Shown: positions 1 through 9,617, counted from the stretch's first letter. The stretch: 64,000 nucleotides of DNA from Dyadobacter crusticola DSM 16708 (GCF_000701505.1 NZ_JNJB01000004.1:248001-312000); one strand, 5' to 3'. Program-made: numbers and translations. Notes: a model not told the origin generated them from the sequence alone.

Positions 1-745
1 GCATTTTACCCCACTTCTTATCGCCCGGTTTCGGGAAAACGACCAATCCAACCTGTACGTAAACCTGGTTTACTTTCAATGAAGGCAAATCAGTGATCGT
101 TACATTCTCTCCCCTCCATTTCCTTTTTCCAAGCAGCGGCTGGTGGTACGTTACCTTGCCACTCAGGTACACCTTATCATTCACCTTAGGGAAAAGATTC
201 ATTTTATAATCTACCCCCAGGCCCCCGTGGAGATTTACATTGGGTGTAAATAGCTTAACAGCCTGGAAGGAAGACGGATTGTTAACAACCTGACCGATCG
301 TCGCATTACCATTGCTTCTGATATTCAGCCGGTAAAGCATCACATCAACACCCAGTGGAATGGTGACATTCCAGCGCGACGTGTTCACAAGCTTCGGGCC
401 GCCATCTGTACCGATTCCGATGCCTGACAAGTAGGCTTTCTTCACATTTTTATCCGTAGTATAATTGGTACTGTTCATAATAATGATCCGGCCTTCTGAA
501 AACCACTTCTCCGACTCAGTCCGCCGCGCCAGCACGATAGAGCCCATTAATCCTTCAAATGGTTTCACACCCAGCTGCGTAAGTTGATCGCGTATCGCTT
601 TATTGTTAGGCAAGAGCCCGAATTCCGCGTAAATCGCCATTCCGCTTTTAAATAACCTCACTGTTGTATCGGCCTCTGTTTGTGCGCTGGCGAACCCGGA
701 GAAAATGATTAGAAAGGAAGCAATGAGAAGTAGTTTGTTTTTCAT
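1..745 (-). CDS. Outer-membrane beta-barrel protein, C-terminus beyond window
   Basis: The reading frame opens at the ATG at 745 and is still open at base 1, so the C-terminus is missing. The first 22 or so residues are a clear Sec signal peptide (MKNKLLLIASF, ending FASAQ). The rest alternates polar and hydrophobic residues, is rich in Gly, Asn, Tyr and Val, and lacks any enzyme motif, as expected for transmembrane beta strands. I infer an outer-membrane barrel or surface-exposed beta protein but cannot assign a family. It is divergent from nuoB, with 136 bases between the two starts. Confidence 0.7.
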   Translation of the reverse strand, partial: MKNKLLLIASFLIIFSGFASAQTEADTTVRLFKSGMAIYAEFGLLPNNKAIRDQLTQLGVKPFEGLMGSIVLARRTESEKWFSEGRIIIMNSTNYTTDKNVKKAYLSGIGIGTDGGPKLVNTSRWNVTIPLGVDVMLYRLNIRSNGNATIGQVVNNPSSFQAVKLFTPNVNLHGGLGVDYKMNLFPKVNDKVYLSGKVTYHQPLLGKRKWRGENVTITDLPSLKVNQVYVQVGLVVFPKPGDKKWGKM

Positions 746-881
746 ATAGTTGTTGTTAAAAGCATTTGTTTTGTAACGCGGGCTGAAACCGTTTCTTGCC
801 AAATATGGTTACAATTGTGAAGTCTGTATCACAATAACAGGCAAAATTTGTACCAACCGGATAGTAGTATTCGATAGCAAG

Positions 882-1406
882 ATGAGTGAAAGAGCAAAAA
901 CCGGAGACGGAGGAATTATACTAACTAATGCTGAGGACCTTATGAACTGGGCACGGCTGTCGTCGTTGTGGCCCATGGGATTCGGTATCGCATGCTGCGC
1001 CATTGAAATGATGGCGGCTTATGCTTCCAATTACGACCTGGAAAGGTTTGGCATTATGCCGCGACCTTCCCCCAGGCAGTCGGACGTGATGATTGTGGCA
1101 GGTACTGTTACTTTCAAAATGGCCGACCGGATCAGAAGATTATATGAACAAATGCCCGAGCCGCGCTATGTGATCTCCATGGGAAGCTGCTCCAACTGCG
1201 GCGGTCCGTACTGGGAGCACGGGTACCATGTGGTGAAAGGGGTGGACAGGATCATTCCGGTAGATATATACGTTCCCGGCTGTCCGCCGCGACCAGAGGC
1301 GCTGATTGGCGGATTTATGAAACTGCAGGAAAAGATCAGGAATACAAAAGAAGTCGCACCCGCACTGTTCCTTGAAATGGAAGCTTCGGAAATGGCAACA
1401 GCCTAA
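882..1406 (+). CDS. nuoB: NADH-quinone oxidoreductase subunit B
   Basis: This is the peripheral-arm subunit of respiratory complex I that holds iron-sulfur cluster N2, which passes electrons to quinone. The four expected ligands are present: Cys38 and Cys39 (GIACCAIEM), Cys103 (GSCSNCGG) and Cys134 ([10 protein letters not shown]). The length of 174 residues is normal. nuoC follows after 10 bases, so the two are co-transcribed. Unusually, nuoA is not upstream (the neighbour there is a divergent outer-membrane gene) and nuoD does not follow nuoC, so this pair is separated from the rest of the complex I genes. Confidence 0.96.
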   Translation: MSERAKTGDGGIILTNAEDLMNWARLSSLWPMGFGIACCAIEMMAAYASNYDLERFGIMPRPSPRQSDVMIVAGTVTFKMADRIRRLYEQMPEPRYVISMGSCSNCGGPYWEHGYHVVKGVDRIIPVDIYVPGCPPRPEALIGGFMKLQEKIRNTKEVAPALFLEMEASEMATA

Positions 1407-1416
1407 CTTTTAACCA

Positions 1417-1962
1417 ATGGATTTTCAAGAAATCACTTCCCTGATTGTTGCCCGGTTTCCGGAATTAGCGATCGATGCAGATATCAAAAACCCGCAACCG
1501 GTTTTAATTGTACCAAAAGAAAATATTGCGGATGTCTGCCAGTTCCTGCATGAGGATAACCGTTTGTTTTTCGATTTCCTGGCTTGCATTACAGCGATCG
1601 ACAATGGGCCCGGACTGGCGACAATGGAAGTGATCTACAACCTGACTTCGATTCCTTACCAAAGAGACTTCACGATCAAAGCCGTTTTTCCAAGGAATAA
1701 TCCGGAAGGTGACCTGCCGGTAGTACCTACGGTCAGCCATATCTGGCGCACTGCTGAATGGCACGAGCGCGAAGCTTATGATTTAATGGGTATTCATTTC
1801 GACGGCCACCCGGACCTGCGCCGGATCCTGCTCCCGGAGGACTGGGAAGGTCACCCGCTCCGCAAAGACTACCACGCGCAGGATCGTTATCACGGGATAT
1901 ATGTAAGGTATGAAGATGGCGGGCCGGACCAGGAACTTGTCGGCCCGGACCATACATTGTAA
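1417..1962 (+). CDS. nuoC: NADH-quinone oxidoreductase subunit C
   Basis: This is the 30-kDa subunit of complex I, part of the hydrophilic arm beside NuoB and NuoD. The family signature is seen around residues 113-152: AEWHEREAYDLMGI, then a conserved RRILLPEDW and GHPLRKDY. The 181-residue length is usual for a stand-alone NuoC, not the NuoCD fusion. It starts 10 bases after nuoB. The next gene on the strand is an unrelated exported protein 89 bases downstream, so the operon appears to consist of two genes only. Confidence 0.95.
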   Translation: MDFQEITSLIVARFPELAIDADIKNPQPVLIVPKENIADVCQFLHEDNRLFFDFLACITAIDNGPGLATMEVIYNLTSIPYQRDFTIKAVFPRNNPEGDLPVVPTVSHIWRTAEWHEREAYDLMGIHFDGHPDLRRILLPEDWEGHPLRKDYHAQDRYHGIYVRYEDGGPDQELVGPDHTL

Positions 1963-2051
1963 GCTAACCCGCTGCGGAAATAAACTTTCAGATTTGGAGG
2001 CGTAAAAAAGGCTGGCTATTTTTCGTTATAAAATTTTCAATAGTCACGTGC

Positions 2052-3728
2052 ATGCGCTTTACCTTACTTTTCGTCCTTTTTTCAGGCTTATTTCAGATTT
2101 GTCAGGCTTCGACAGATTCACTGATCATCAAGGGCAGAATACTTAACCTCAATGGCCGGCTTTACCGGCAGGCTTCCTTCATTAATTTCTCCCGTAATAA
2201 CATACTGCAACCGCAGTCGGAGCTCAGCAAACAGGCGCCATTGGACGCAGACGGCAGTTTCAGGGTTTCACTTCCTATGCTTTTTCAACAGGAAGAAATT
2301 TACCTTGATTACGGTGGAAAAGCTTTTGCCACCTTCCTTGGTTCCCCAGGTACCGTAGAGATCACCTTCAACGGCGACTCTCTCAACACAACTGGTAAGC
2401 TGTTTTATTTCGCGGGCGTCAATGCAGATGCCAATAATCAGTATCCGACTTATATCCAGGAAGAGAATAAGCGGCTGAGCGCGAATAAGGCATTGGGTTC
2501 CGAGTTTTTCAAATCGTTCTGGGAACGCAGCGTAGCGCAGGCAAGGTCGCTTACTGAGCAACGGGCCGCATTGCGCATCGGCGCTGTACAAGCTGCTACG
2601 CAAAACTCGGTACCGTCCCCCGCTTTGCTCCAATGGGTAAAGGCGAATGCAGAAGAGGAACAAATGCAAATCCTTTTTGAGCATGCATTGAGCAATTTGT
2701 ATGAAATAAGTAGCGCACTGAAAGACAGCCTTAAACGCCTTGCAAACCCGCCTTTGACAGGACAACGCGTGATCTGGGCAAGCAGGTTTGGCGATTACGC
2801 CGACGTGCTCGCCCAGCAGCAGCGGATGATCAGTCCCAGTCGAACCAACTCATTGCCGGTAAGATTAATGGCGACACTGATCAGGAATTACAGCAATAAC
2901 CTCACGTCTGACGAAAAACAGCGCCTTGAACAAATCACGTTAAATGGCGTTGCCGAAAAAGCGCAGCTTGATTTTTTGAACAAGCTTTTTGCAAAAAACG
3001 AAACAACGCTGAACATTCTTTTCAACTACGAAAGGGAAAGCCGGACTTACGACGATCTGTTTGACAGTACCGCAACCGAGTTTCTGAATATGCGCTATTT
3101 GTCGCGCAATCTTTACAAATTCACTTACAAACAGCAGCTGCTGCTGAACCGGCACATTCAATCGCGGAATGGGATACCACAGTTTAAGCAGTCACTGGAC
3201 GAGCTTGTGCGGCTGGAAGTGAAAGACAGCGCAGATATCGCCAAGCTGGTGAATTTTAAAAATGCCCGAACTACCCCCACCGAAGCATTGCCGGGCTATT
3301 ACCTTACTGCCTCCAATGACCGGGGCAATACGTGGGTCAATCAGCTCATTGACGGCTACAAAGGCAACACGATCTATCTCATCAAATGGAGTATGGAAGA
3401 TGCGAAGAGCCGCGAGGAGATGGGTTTCATTCCTATGCTGCAAGCCCGCCTGCCTGAGAATGTCAAGTTCATATTTGTACACCTCCCAGGGCAGGAATTT
3501 GGATTTTCAGATGAGCTGCTGCGCCAGTATGTGGTCCGGCATCAACTGAAAGGCGCACATGTATTCCTAAACGACAATCAGGCAATGGACCTGCTTTTCA
3601 GGCTCAACCCGCTTGACGCAGCCACATTCGCGATTATCAGGCCAAATGGAAAATTTGCATTGAAAAACGCACCTGCCCCGAGCGCATTGGACAGGACTGT
3701 GAAAGCTATTCTCGACGCAAATAAGTAA
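2052..3728 (+). CDS. Exported thioredoxin-like protein lacking active-site cysteines
   Basis: A 558-residue protein with an N-terminal signal peptide (cleavage probably after CQAS, residue 19-20). The first part (about residues 24-110) resembles the small beta domain (DUF4369-type) that precedes TlpA-like thioredoxins in Bacteroidota. The middle is helical and of unknown role. The last 120 residues have thioredoxin-like order: GNTIYLIKWSMED stands where a redox protein has a WC-x-x-C motif, and IIRPNGKF resembles the strand after the cis-proline. There is no CXXC, so thiol-disulfide exchange is unlikely. Function unknown; a binding or scaffold role in the periplasm is a guess. Confidence 0.75.
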   Translation: MRFTLLFVLFSGLFQICQASTDSLIIKGRILNLNGRLYRQASFINFSRNNILQPQSELSKQAPLDADGSFRVSLPMLFQQEEIYLDYGGKAFATFLGSPGTVEITFNGDSLNTTGKLFYFAGVNADANNQYPTYIQEENKRLSANKALGSEFFKSFWERSVAQARSLTEQRAALRIGAVQAATQNSVPSPALLQWVKANAEEEQMQILFEHALSNLYEISSALKDSLKRLANPPLTGQRVIWASRFGDYADVLAQQQRMISPSRTNSLPVRLMATLIRNYSNNLTSDEKQRLEQITLNGVAEKAQLDFLNKLFAKNETTLNILFNYERESRTYDDLFDSTATEFLNMRYLSRNLYKFTYKQQLLLNRHIQSRNGIPQFKQSLDELVRLEVKDSADIAKLVNFKNARTTPTEALPGYYLTASNDRGNTWVNQLIDGYKGNTIYLIKWSMEDAKSREEMGFIPMLQARLPENVKFIFVHLPGQEFGFSDELLRQYVVRHQLKGAHVFLNDNQAMDLLFRLNPLDAATFAIIRPNGKFALKNAPAPSALDRTVKAILDANK

Positions 3729-3745
3729 TGTCAACTTCGGTACGA

Positions 3746-3780
3746 TTTGATTACCGCCCTTCAACTGCCGCATACCTTTG
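3746..3780 (+). promoter_or_regulatory. Bacteroidota-type promoter
   Basis: A perfect TAnnTTTG box (TACCTTTG, 3773-3780) has TTTG at 3746-3749 upstream. The spacing of 23 bases is a little longer than the usual 19-21. Transcription would start near 3787, ahead of the barrel gene at 3827. Confidence 0.6.
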
Positions 3781-3826
3781 CTTCCTGTGTTTACGTTAAT
3801 GCTTTCTATTGGAATTTACATTTCTC

Positions 3827-5662
3827 ATGTACAAGTATCTGGTACTGTTTCTCCTGTTCTCTGCCATCGCGTCGGCCCAAAATCCCGACAGCGCGGCAGT
3901 TTACAAAAGCGATAGTGTTCGGTACACGAACCTGAAAGCGCGCATGTCGAAGACGAAGTTCTCGCGCGCAGTGTACAGGTTGCTTTTCCGGGATGTATAT
4001 AACCAGGGCAAGATCAAAGAGGTAAAGGAGATCGAGACCAATCCATTTACGCCTTACGAGGGAATGGTGATCCGTAAAATCTACATTCGCCAGCTGGATA
4101 TTCTGGGCGAGTCTGTATACGATACGACGCGCACAGGAAACCGCCTTGAGAGATTTCTGAGCAAAACACTGCATACAAATACGCGGGAAGGTATTATCCG
4201 GAAGTCTTTTCTGCTGTTTTCAGAAGGCGACGACATTCAGGCGCAGGTATTAAAAGACAACGAGCGTCTGCTGCGTGAGAACCGCACGATTCTTGATGCG
4301 CGGATAATCGTTGTCCCGCGAAGCGACGTGACCTGGATGGCCGACGTAGTGGTGCTGGTGCAGGATTCCTGGTCGCTTAATTTCGCAGGCGGGTTCAGCG
4401 GTTTTAATAAATTCAGTGCATCCGTAGAGAACATCAACGTCCGCGGAACGACGCATTCACAGCGCACAGGAATCCGGTGGGATGCCAACGATACCATTCA
4501 GAAATTCCAGTTCCGCAGCATTTATACCATTCCTTATATCGGAAAAACATTTATCACCGGCCAGGCCAACTTCATCCGGGAACGCGATCTGAAAGAGCAG
4601 TCCATCCGCTTTTTCAGGCGCTTTTTGACGAACGAAACCAAATATGCCGGTGCCTTCGAAATCGGCCACACCAATGTGCGGCAATACAAGCGAAGGCTGG
4701 ACGATACGGATGTGGAAATCCGCTTTCCTACCGAGTATGCCTATTATGACGCGTGGATCGGTCGGGCATTTAAGTTTCCGTTCCCAGACAGCAGGCTGGC
4801 CAAGAACTCCCGGATTGTTACTGCATTCCGGCACAACAAATACCATTTTGAGAAACGTCCGCTGGTTACAGCTGATCTCAACAAGATATACTGGAACCGC
4901 AGTGCCACGCTGGTAAGTTTGGGGTACTCTAACCGGAATTACAAACGCGACGTTTTAATTTATGGTTTTGGTAGAACGGAGGACGTGCCGATAGGAAGCT
5001 TGTTTGCATTAACTATCGGAAGGGAAAATACGGAATTCGGCGTGCGCGGATATGGCGGTGTGCAGTTTGCTACGGGTAATTACATTCCGCACAACCTGGG
5101 TTACATGTACTTTCTTGCCAATGTCGGGACCTACTCCAAAAAGGGGGTAGCGCAGCAGGGAGTGATTAACGGGCAATTAAACTATATCAGTAACCTGATC
5201 CCGTTCAGATACAGCTTCTTCCGACAGTTTCTCACATTCCGGTATACCCACGGGATCCGCCGCGATCCGCTGGATTATCTGAATATCAGCGGAGAGCAAG
5301 GTATCAGGGGCATTAACAATGATCAGCTGATTGGTACCAAGAGGCTGACCGTCGGAACGGAAACCGTGTTCTTCTCGGACAAAAGCTTGCTCGGGTTTCG
5401 GATTGCCTACTTTGTGTTTGCTGATCTGGGGCTGGTCAATGGCGTTTCTTCGCTTTGGGACGGTCCGCTTTACCAGGGCTATGGGCTTGGCCTGAGGCTG
5501 AGAAATGAGAATCTTACCTTTAATACATTACAGATCCGGGTGGGGTATTATCCAAACATTCCCGGCAACACGGCCGAATGGCGATTCGGCGCGAGCGGGA
5601 ACGTACCTTTGCGTTTGCGGGACTTCGATATCTCGGCGCCTTCCATAGTTCCGTTGCAATAG
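3827..5662 (+). CDS. Omp85/BamA-like outer-membrane protein
   Basis: The protein is 611 residues from this start. I chose it because a good signal peptide (MYKYLVLFLLF, ending AIASAQ) begins here; an in-frame ATG at 3809 would add six residues. About residues 75-165 look like one or two POTRA domains (conserved EGMVIRKIYI and FLLFSEGDDI). The rest is a predicted 16-stranded barrel, including EQGIRGINNDQ, which matches the L6-loop VRGF-type motif of Omp85 proteins, followed by the typical GTETVFFSD strand. This places it in the BamA/TamA/ShlB superfamily, but with fewer POTRA repeats than BamA, so it is probably not the essential BamA. Its substrate is unknown. Confidence 0.8.
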   Translation: MYKYLVLFLLFSAIASAQNPDSAAVYKSDSVRYTNLKARMSKTKFSRAVYRLLFRDVYNQGKIKEVKEIETNPFTPYEGMVIRKIYIRQLDILGESVYDTTRTGNRLERFLSKTLHTNTREGIIRKSFLLFSEGDDIQAQVLKDNERLLRENRTILDARIIVVPRSDVTWMADVVVLVQDSWSLNFAGGFSGFNKFSASVENINVRGTTHSQRTGIRWDANDTIQKFQFRSIYTIPYIGKTFITGQANFIRERDLKEQSIRFFRRFLTNETKYAGAFEIGHTNVRQYKRRLDDTDVEIRFPTEYAYYDAWIGRAFKFPFPDSRLAKNSRIVTAFRHNKYHFEKRPLVTADLNKIYWNRSATLVSLGYSNRNYKRDVLIYGFGRTEDVPIGSLFALTIGRENTEFGVRGYGGVQFATGNYIPHNLGYMYFLANVGTYSKKGVAQQGVINGQLNYISNLIPFRYSFFRQFLTFRYTHGIRRDPLDYLNISGEQGIRGINNDQLIGTKRLTVGTETVFFSDKSLLGFRIAYFVFADLGLVNGVSSLWDGPLYQGYGLGLRLRNENLTFNTLQIRVGYYPNIPGNTAEWRFGASGNVPLRLRDFDISAPSIVPLQ

Positions 5663-5756
5663 CTCCTAACAGTTTGATTAATATCCACTTACATACAAAA
5701 TTCTATTTTTACAACTAATTTCCGACTTCCGGCCCTGCTTTTTCGAATATGTGAAT

Positions 5757-5764
5757 TAACTTTG
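5757..5764 (+). promoter_or_regulatory. carB promoter -7 box
   Basis: TAACTTTG is a perfect Bacteroidota -7 box. It predicts a start of transcription near 5771 and an untranslated leader of about 87 bases before carB, which is long for this window. No clear -33 TTG lies at the usual distance. I see no obvious attenuator hairpin in the leader. Confidence 0.55.
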
Positions 5765-5857
5765 TGGAATTTTTGGACGTACCCCTGCTGAGAATTCCCA
5801 GGCAACCCCAAAAGTTGTTAAAGTATTTCCTTCATTTCTACAAAATTACCATCTACT

Positions 5858-8701
5858 GTGCCCAAAAATACGAATATCAAATCCGTTCTGATTATCGGTT
5901 CAGGTCCCATTGTCATAGGTCAGGCTTGTGAATTTGACTACGCAGGTTCCCAGGCGGCCCGTTCGCTGCGTGAGGAAGGAATTGAAGTAGTTCTTATCAA
6001 TTCCAATCCGGCAACCATCATGACTGATCCTATCAGTGCAGATCATGTTTATCTGTTGCCATTGGAGAAAAAGTATATCGTTGAAATTCTTGAAAAACAC
6101 AGAGCACTAGGCAGGCCGATTGACGCGGTTTTGCCAACAATGGGCGGTCAGACTGCATTGAACCTGGCCATCGACTGCGACAAAGCGGGAATCTGGAAAA
6201 AATATGATGTTGAGATTATCGGTGTCGACATCAAAGCAATTGAGACCACTGAGGATAGAGAGAAATTCCGGTTGAAAATGCTGGAATTAGGTGTGAATGT
6301 GTGTATCGGACGAACTGCCCGCTCATTTTTGGAAGGCAAGGAAATCGCCCAGGAGATTGGCTTCCCGCTGGTTATACGCCCCTCGTTTACATTGGGAGGA
6401 ACCGGCGGCGGCTTCGTGGAGAAAGAAGAAGATTTTGACCAGGCATTGAATAACGGCTTACACGCTTCTCCTGTACACGAGGTACTGGTTGAACAAAGCG
6501 TAATGGGCTGGAAAGAATACGAGCTCGAATTGCTGCGTGACGGCAATGGTAACTTCATCATCATCTGTTCGATCGAGAACTTTGACCCGATGGGGGTACA
6601 TACAGGCGACAGTATCACGGTAGCGCCGGCGATGACATTGCCTGATACGCTTTACCAGCAAATGCGCGACCTCGCTATCAAAATGATGGACGGGATCGGA
6701 AAATTCGCAGGTGGCTGTAATGTACAGTTCTCTGTGAATCCGGCAGACGACAAGATTATTGCCATCGAGATCAACCCACGCGTTTCCCGCTCTTCGGCAC
6801 TTGCTTCGAAAGCGACAGGTTACCCGATTGCTAAAATCGCTGCTAAAATGGCGATTGGCTACAACCTCGATGAGTTGATCAACCCGATCACCGGAAGTAC
6901 CTCCGCATTCTTCGAGCCTTCCATTGACTACGTTATCGTAAAAGTGCCCCGCTGGAATTTCGACAAGTTCAAAGGCGCTGACCGCTCGCTTGGCTTGCAG
7001 ATGAAATCCGTTGGAGAAGCAATGGGAATCGGACGTAATTTCCAGGAAGCATTGCAGAAAGCTTGTCAGTCACTCGAAATCCGCCGGAACGGACTGGGTG
7101 CCGACGGCCGCGAGCTGCGCGATCAGGAAGCAATTAAGAAAAGCCTGAAAAACCCGAGCTGGGACCGTTTGTTCCACATCTACGATGCATTCAAGATCGG
7201 TTTGTCTTTCAAAACAATCCAGAATCTTACCAAAATAGACGCATGGTTCCTGCGCCAGATCGAGGAGCTGATCGAGCTGGAACACCAGATTGAGAAGTAC
7301 GAACTCGAAGATCTTCCAAGGGAGCTGCTGCTTACAGCCAAACAAAAAGGTTACGCGGATCGTCAGATCGCGCATTTGCTTGGAACCAAAGAAAGCAAGG
7401 TTTACGATAGAAGAAAAGCATTGGGTATCAAACGTGTTTACAAATGCGTGGATACCTGCGCAGCTGAGTTCGAAGCAAAAACGCCTTACTACTACTCTAC
7501 GTTCAATACTTCGCAGGAATATCCTGACAACGAATCGATTGTAAGCGACCGCAAGAAAGTGATGGTACTGGGTTCAGGGCCTAACAGGATCGGTCAGGGA
7601 ATCGAGTTTGACTACTCTTGCGTACATGGAGTTTTGGCAGCGAAAGAAGCTGGTTACGAAACCATTATGGTGAACTGTAACCCTGAAACGGTTTCAACCG
7701 ACCCGGATATTTCGGACAAGCTTTACTTCGAGCCGGTTTTCTGGGAACACGTTTTCGACATTATCGAGCACGAAAAACCGGAAGGTGTGATCGTGCAGCT
7801 TGGCGGACAGACTGCATTGAAAATGGCAGAAAAGCTGGAAAAATATGGTGTGAAAATCATCGGTACCAGCTACCATTCACTTGACTGGGCAGAAGACCGC
7901 GGCCGGTTCTCTTCACTATTGGAAGAGCTCAATATCCCATTCCCGAAGTTCGGTACTGTACGTACATCGGATGCAGCAGTTGAACTTTCAAGAACACTGG
8001 GCTTCCCGCTGCTTGTTCGTCCTAGCTACGTATTGGGTGGACAGAGCATGAAGATCGTGATCAACGAAAAGGAACTGGAACAACACGTGGTGAAGATCCT
8101 GCACGATATTCCAGATAACAATATCCTGCTTGACCACTTCCTCGAAGGCGCGCTCGAAGCAGAGGCTGACGCGATTTGTGACGGGGAAGATGCTTACATC
8201 ATCGGTGTAATGGAGCATATCGAGCCAGCTGGAATCCACTCCGGCGACTCGCACGCTGCATTGCCTCCGTTCGATCTGAGCGCCGACGAGATTCGTCAGA
8301 TCGAAGAGCATACCCGTAAGATTGCACTGGCAATGAATGTAAAAGGTCTGATCAACGTGCAGTTTGCTATTAAAAATGGCGTTGTGTATGTGATTGAAGC
8401 CAACCCAAGAGCTTCCAGAACGGTACCTTTCATTTGCAAAGCCTACCAGGAGCCTTATGTGAATTACGCAACCAAGCTGATGCTGGGCGATAAGAAACTG
8501 TCTGATTTCACATTCAATCCTGTGAAAAAAGGATGGGCGATCAAGATCCCGGTATTCTCATTTAATAAATTCCCGAATGTAAATAAGGAGCTTGGACCGG
8601 AAATGAAATCGACCGGAGAAGCTATCTACTTTATCGACGATTTGCAGGACGATTTTTTCCAAAAGATATATGGAGAAAGAAACCTGTATCTGAGCCGGTA
8701 A
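5858..8701 (+). CDS. carB: Carbamoyl-phosphate synthase large subunit, no allosteric domain
   Basis: With the small subunit CarA it makes carbamoyl phosphate from bicarbonate, ammonia (from glutamine) and two ATP, for pyrimidine and arginine synthesis. Two homologous ATP-grasp halves are visible: VLIIGSGPIVIGQACEFDYAG starts the first and VMVLGSGPNRIGQGIEFDYS the second, each followed by RPSxxLGG and EINPR or EANPR motifs. The protein ends at about residue 947 just after the second synthetase half, where E. coli CarB (1,073 residues) continues into the MGS-like domain that binds UMP and ornithine. The start codon is GTG. carA is not adjacent. A strong terminator follows. Confidence 0.96.
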   Translation: MPKNTNIKSVLIIGSGPIVIGQACEFDYAGSQAARSLREEGIEVVLINSNPATIMTDPISADHVYLLPLEKKYIVEILEKHRALGRPIDAVLPTMGGQTALNLAIDCDKAGIWKKYDVEIIGVDIKAIETTEDREKFRLKMLELGVNVCIGRTARSFLEGKEIAQEIGFPLVIRPSFTLGGTGGGFVEKEEDFDQALNNGLHASPVHEVLVEQSVMGWKEYELELLRDGNGNFIIICSIENFDPMGVHTGDSITVAPAMTLPDTLYQQMRDLAIKMMDGIGKFAGGCNVQFSVNPADDKIIAIEINPRVSRSSALASKATGYPIAKIAAKMAIGYNLDELINPITGSTSAFFEPSIDYVIVKVPRWNFDKFKGADRSLGLQMKSVGEAMGIGRNFQEALQKACQSLEIRRNGLGADGRELRDQEAIKKSLKNPSWDRLFHIYDAFKIGLSFKTIQNLTKIDAWFLRQIEELIELEHQIEKYELEDLPRELLLTAKQKGYADRQIAHLLGTKESKVYDRRKALGIKRVYKCVDTCAAEFEAKTPYYYSTFNTSQEYPDNESIVSDRKKVMVLGSGPNRIGQGIEFDYSCVHGVLAAKEAGYETIMVNCNPETVSTDPDISDKLYFEPVFWEHVFDIIEHEKPEGVIVQLGGQTALKMAEKLEKYGVKIIGTSYHSLDWAEDRGRFSSLLEELNIPFPKFGTVRTSDAAVELSRTLGFPLLVRPSYVLGGQSMKIVINEKELEQHVVKILHDIPDNNILLDHFLEGALEAEADAICDGEDAYIIGVMEHIEPAGIHSGDSHAALPPFDLSADEIRQIEEHTRKIALAMNVKGLINVQFAIKNGVVYVIEANPRASRTVPFICKAYQEPYVNYATKLMLGDKKLSDFTFNPVKKGWAIKIPVFSFNKFPNVNKELGPEMKSTGEAIYFIDDLQDDFFQKIYGERNLYLSR

Positions 8702-8726
8702 AATCACATTCAGATCAATTCTTATC

Positions 8727-8759
8727 ATGGCGTGCAGAGCAATCTGCGCGCCATTTTTT
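8727..8759 (+). terminator. Rho-independent terminator of carB
   Basis: A 12-bp stem (ATGGCGTGCAGA at 8727-8738 and TCTGCGCGCCAT at 8743-8754, one non-Watson-Crick pair) with a 4-base loop and a T run. It ends the carB transcript and overlaps the only possible early start of the next reading frame. Confidence 0.85.
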
Positions 8760-9541
8760 GTTTATGGAAGTCGCTGGACCAACTACATTTTATAGCGGAA
8801 ATACCGGCGGTTTTGGCGAGCAATGTAATGACGGTGCAGATATCGGATACAACAGGCAAGAATTTCCGCCCCGTTGCTACAATTGCCAACACGAACCCGC
8901 TCAAAGCGGTATTGCCAACTGACCTGGTTGCAAACGGACAATACAGATTGCGTGTGGCTGCAAGCGACGCGGGAACATCCAGCGGCGCTTACGAGTATGC
9001 ATTGGTGGCCGGACTCAAAGCCAAAGCCCGCTTTGCTTCCGAGTCGGTTATTTTTGATGGAAAAACAAATCCGAGAATCACGGTTCTCCTGGAAGGCGGC
9101 GGGCCGTGGACTTATCAATGGGGAACAGATCTGCTGATCAACACGCGGCAGAGTTACAACCCAACCGACGTGATCGAGCTGTTCCAGGCTTCGCCTAACC
9201 AGTATTATCGTCTGTTCAGGGTTTCCAATTACTGCGGGTTGGGCACCATAGAAAGCCCGGGAACAGTGCGGGTAGAAATGGTAACCGCTGCGGAGCCGGC
9301 ACTTACATTCAAAGTAACCGTCGCTCCCAACCCAGCTCAGGAAATGCTCCATGTTACATTTGACAATGCAGCTGCATTGAAGCAAATCAATTTATACGAT
9401 CTGAATGGAAGGGTTCTGCGGCACTTGGTGTCACGTAAGACGGCCGAAGAAATCAACATAGCTGCGCTGCAAAGTGGTATTTATATACTTGTGGTAGAAT
9501 CAAAGGGAAGAAAAAGCACATTCAAGATCGTAAAGCATTAA
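8732..9541 (+). pseudogene. Type IX secretion cargo protein, 5'-truncated remnant
   Basis: The last 75 or so residues are a type IX secretion system type A sorting domain: a VAPNPAQE start, LYDLNGRVL, SGIYILVVES and a final basic strand ending FKIVKH. Before it come beta-rich modules with FTVQ-like and YRLRV-like strands, typical of large Cytophagales adhesins and surface enzymes. The frame has no signal peptide, which every type IX cargo needs. Its first possible start (GTG at 8732) lies inside the carB terminator hairpin, and the next ATG (8828 region) falls inside a domain. I therefore read it as the 3' remnant of a longer gene, probably not expressed or exported. A short functional protein cannot be excluded. 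Confidence 0.6.
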
Positions 9542-9567
9542 GCATCTTCGCTTTCCTTACAAAACAA

Positions 9568-9597
9568 AAAACCGGCGCTTCGCAGTGCCGGTTTTGT
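9568..9597. terminator. Bidirectional terminator
   Basis: The stem AAAACCGGC (9568-9576) pairs with GCCGGTTTT (9587-9595), with A and T runs on the two sides. It sits between two convergent genes and can serve both. Confidence 0.8.
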
Positions 9598-9617
9598 ATT
9601 TTCAAAATCATCTTAAA

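Noticed and set aside
8764-8910. ATG-initiated frame after the carB terminator as the true start of the type IX protein
   Set aside because: It is in a different frame from the sorting domain and stops after about 47 codons; no frameshift would give a signal peptide.
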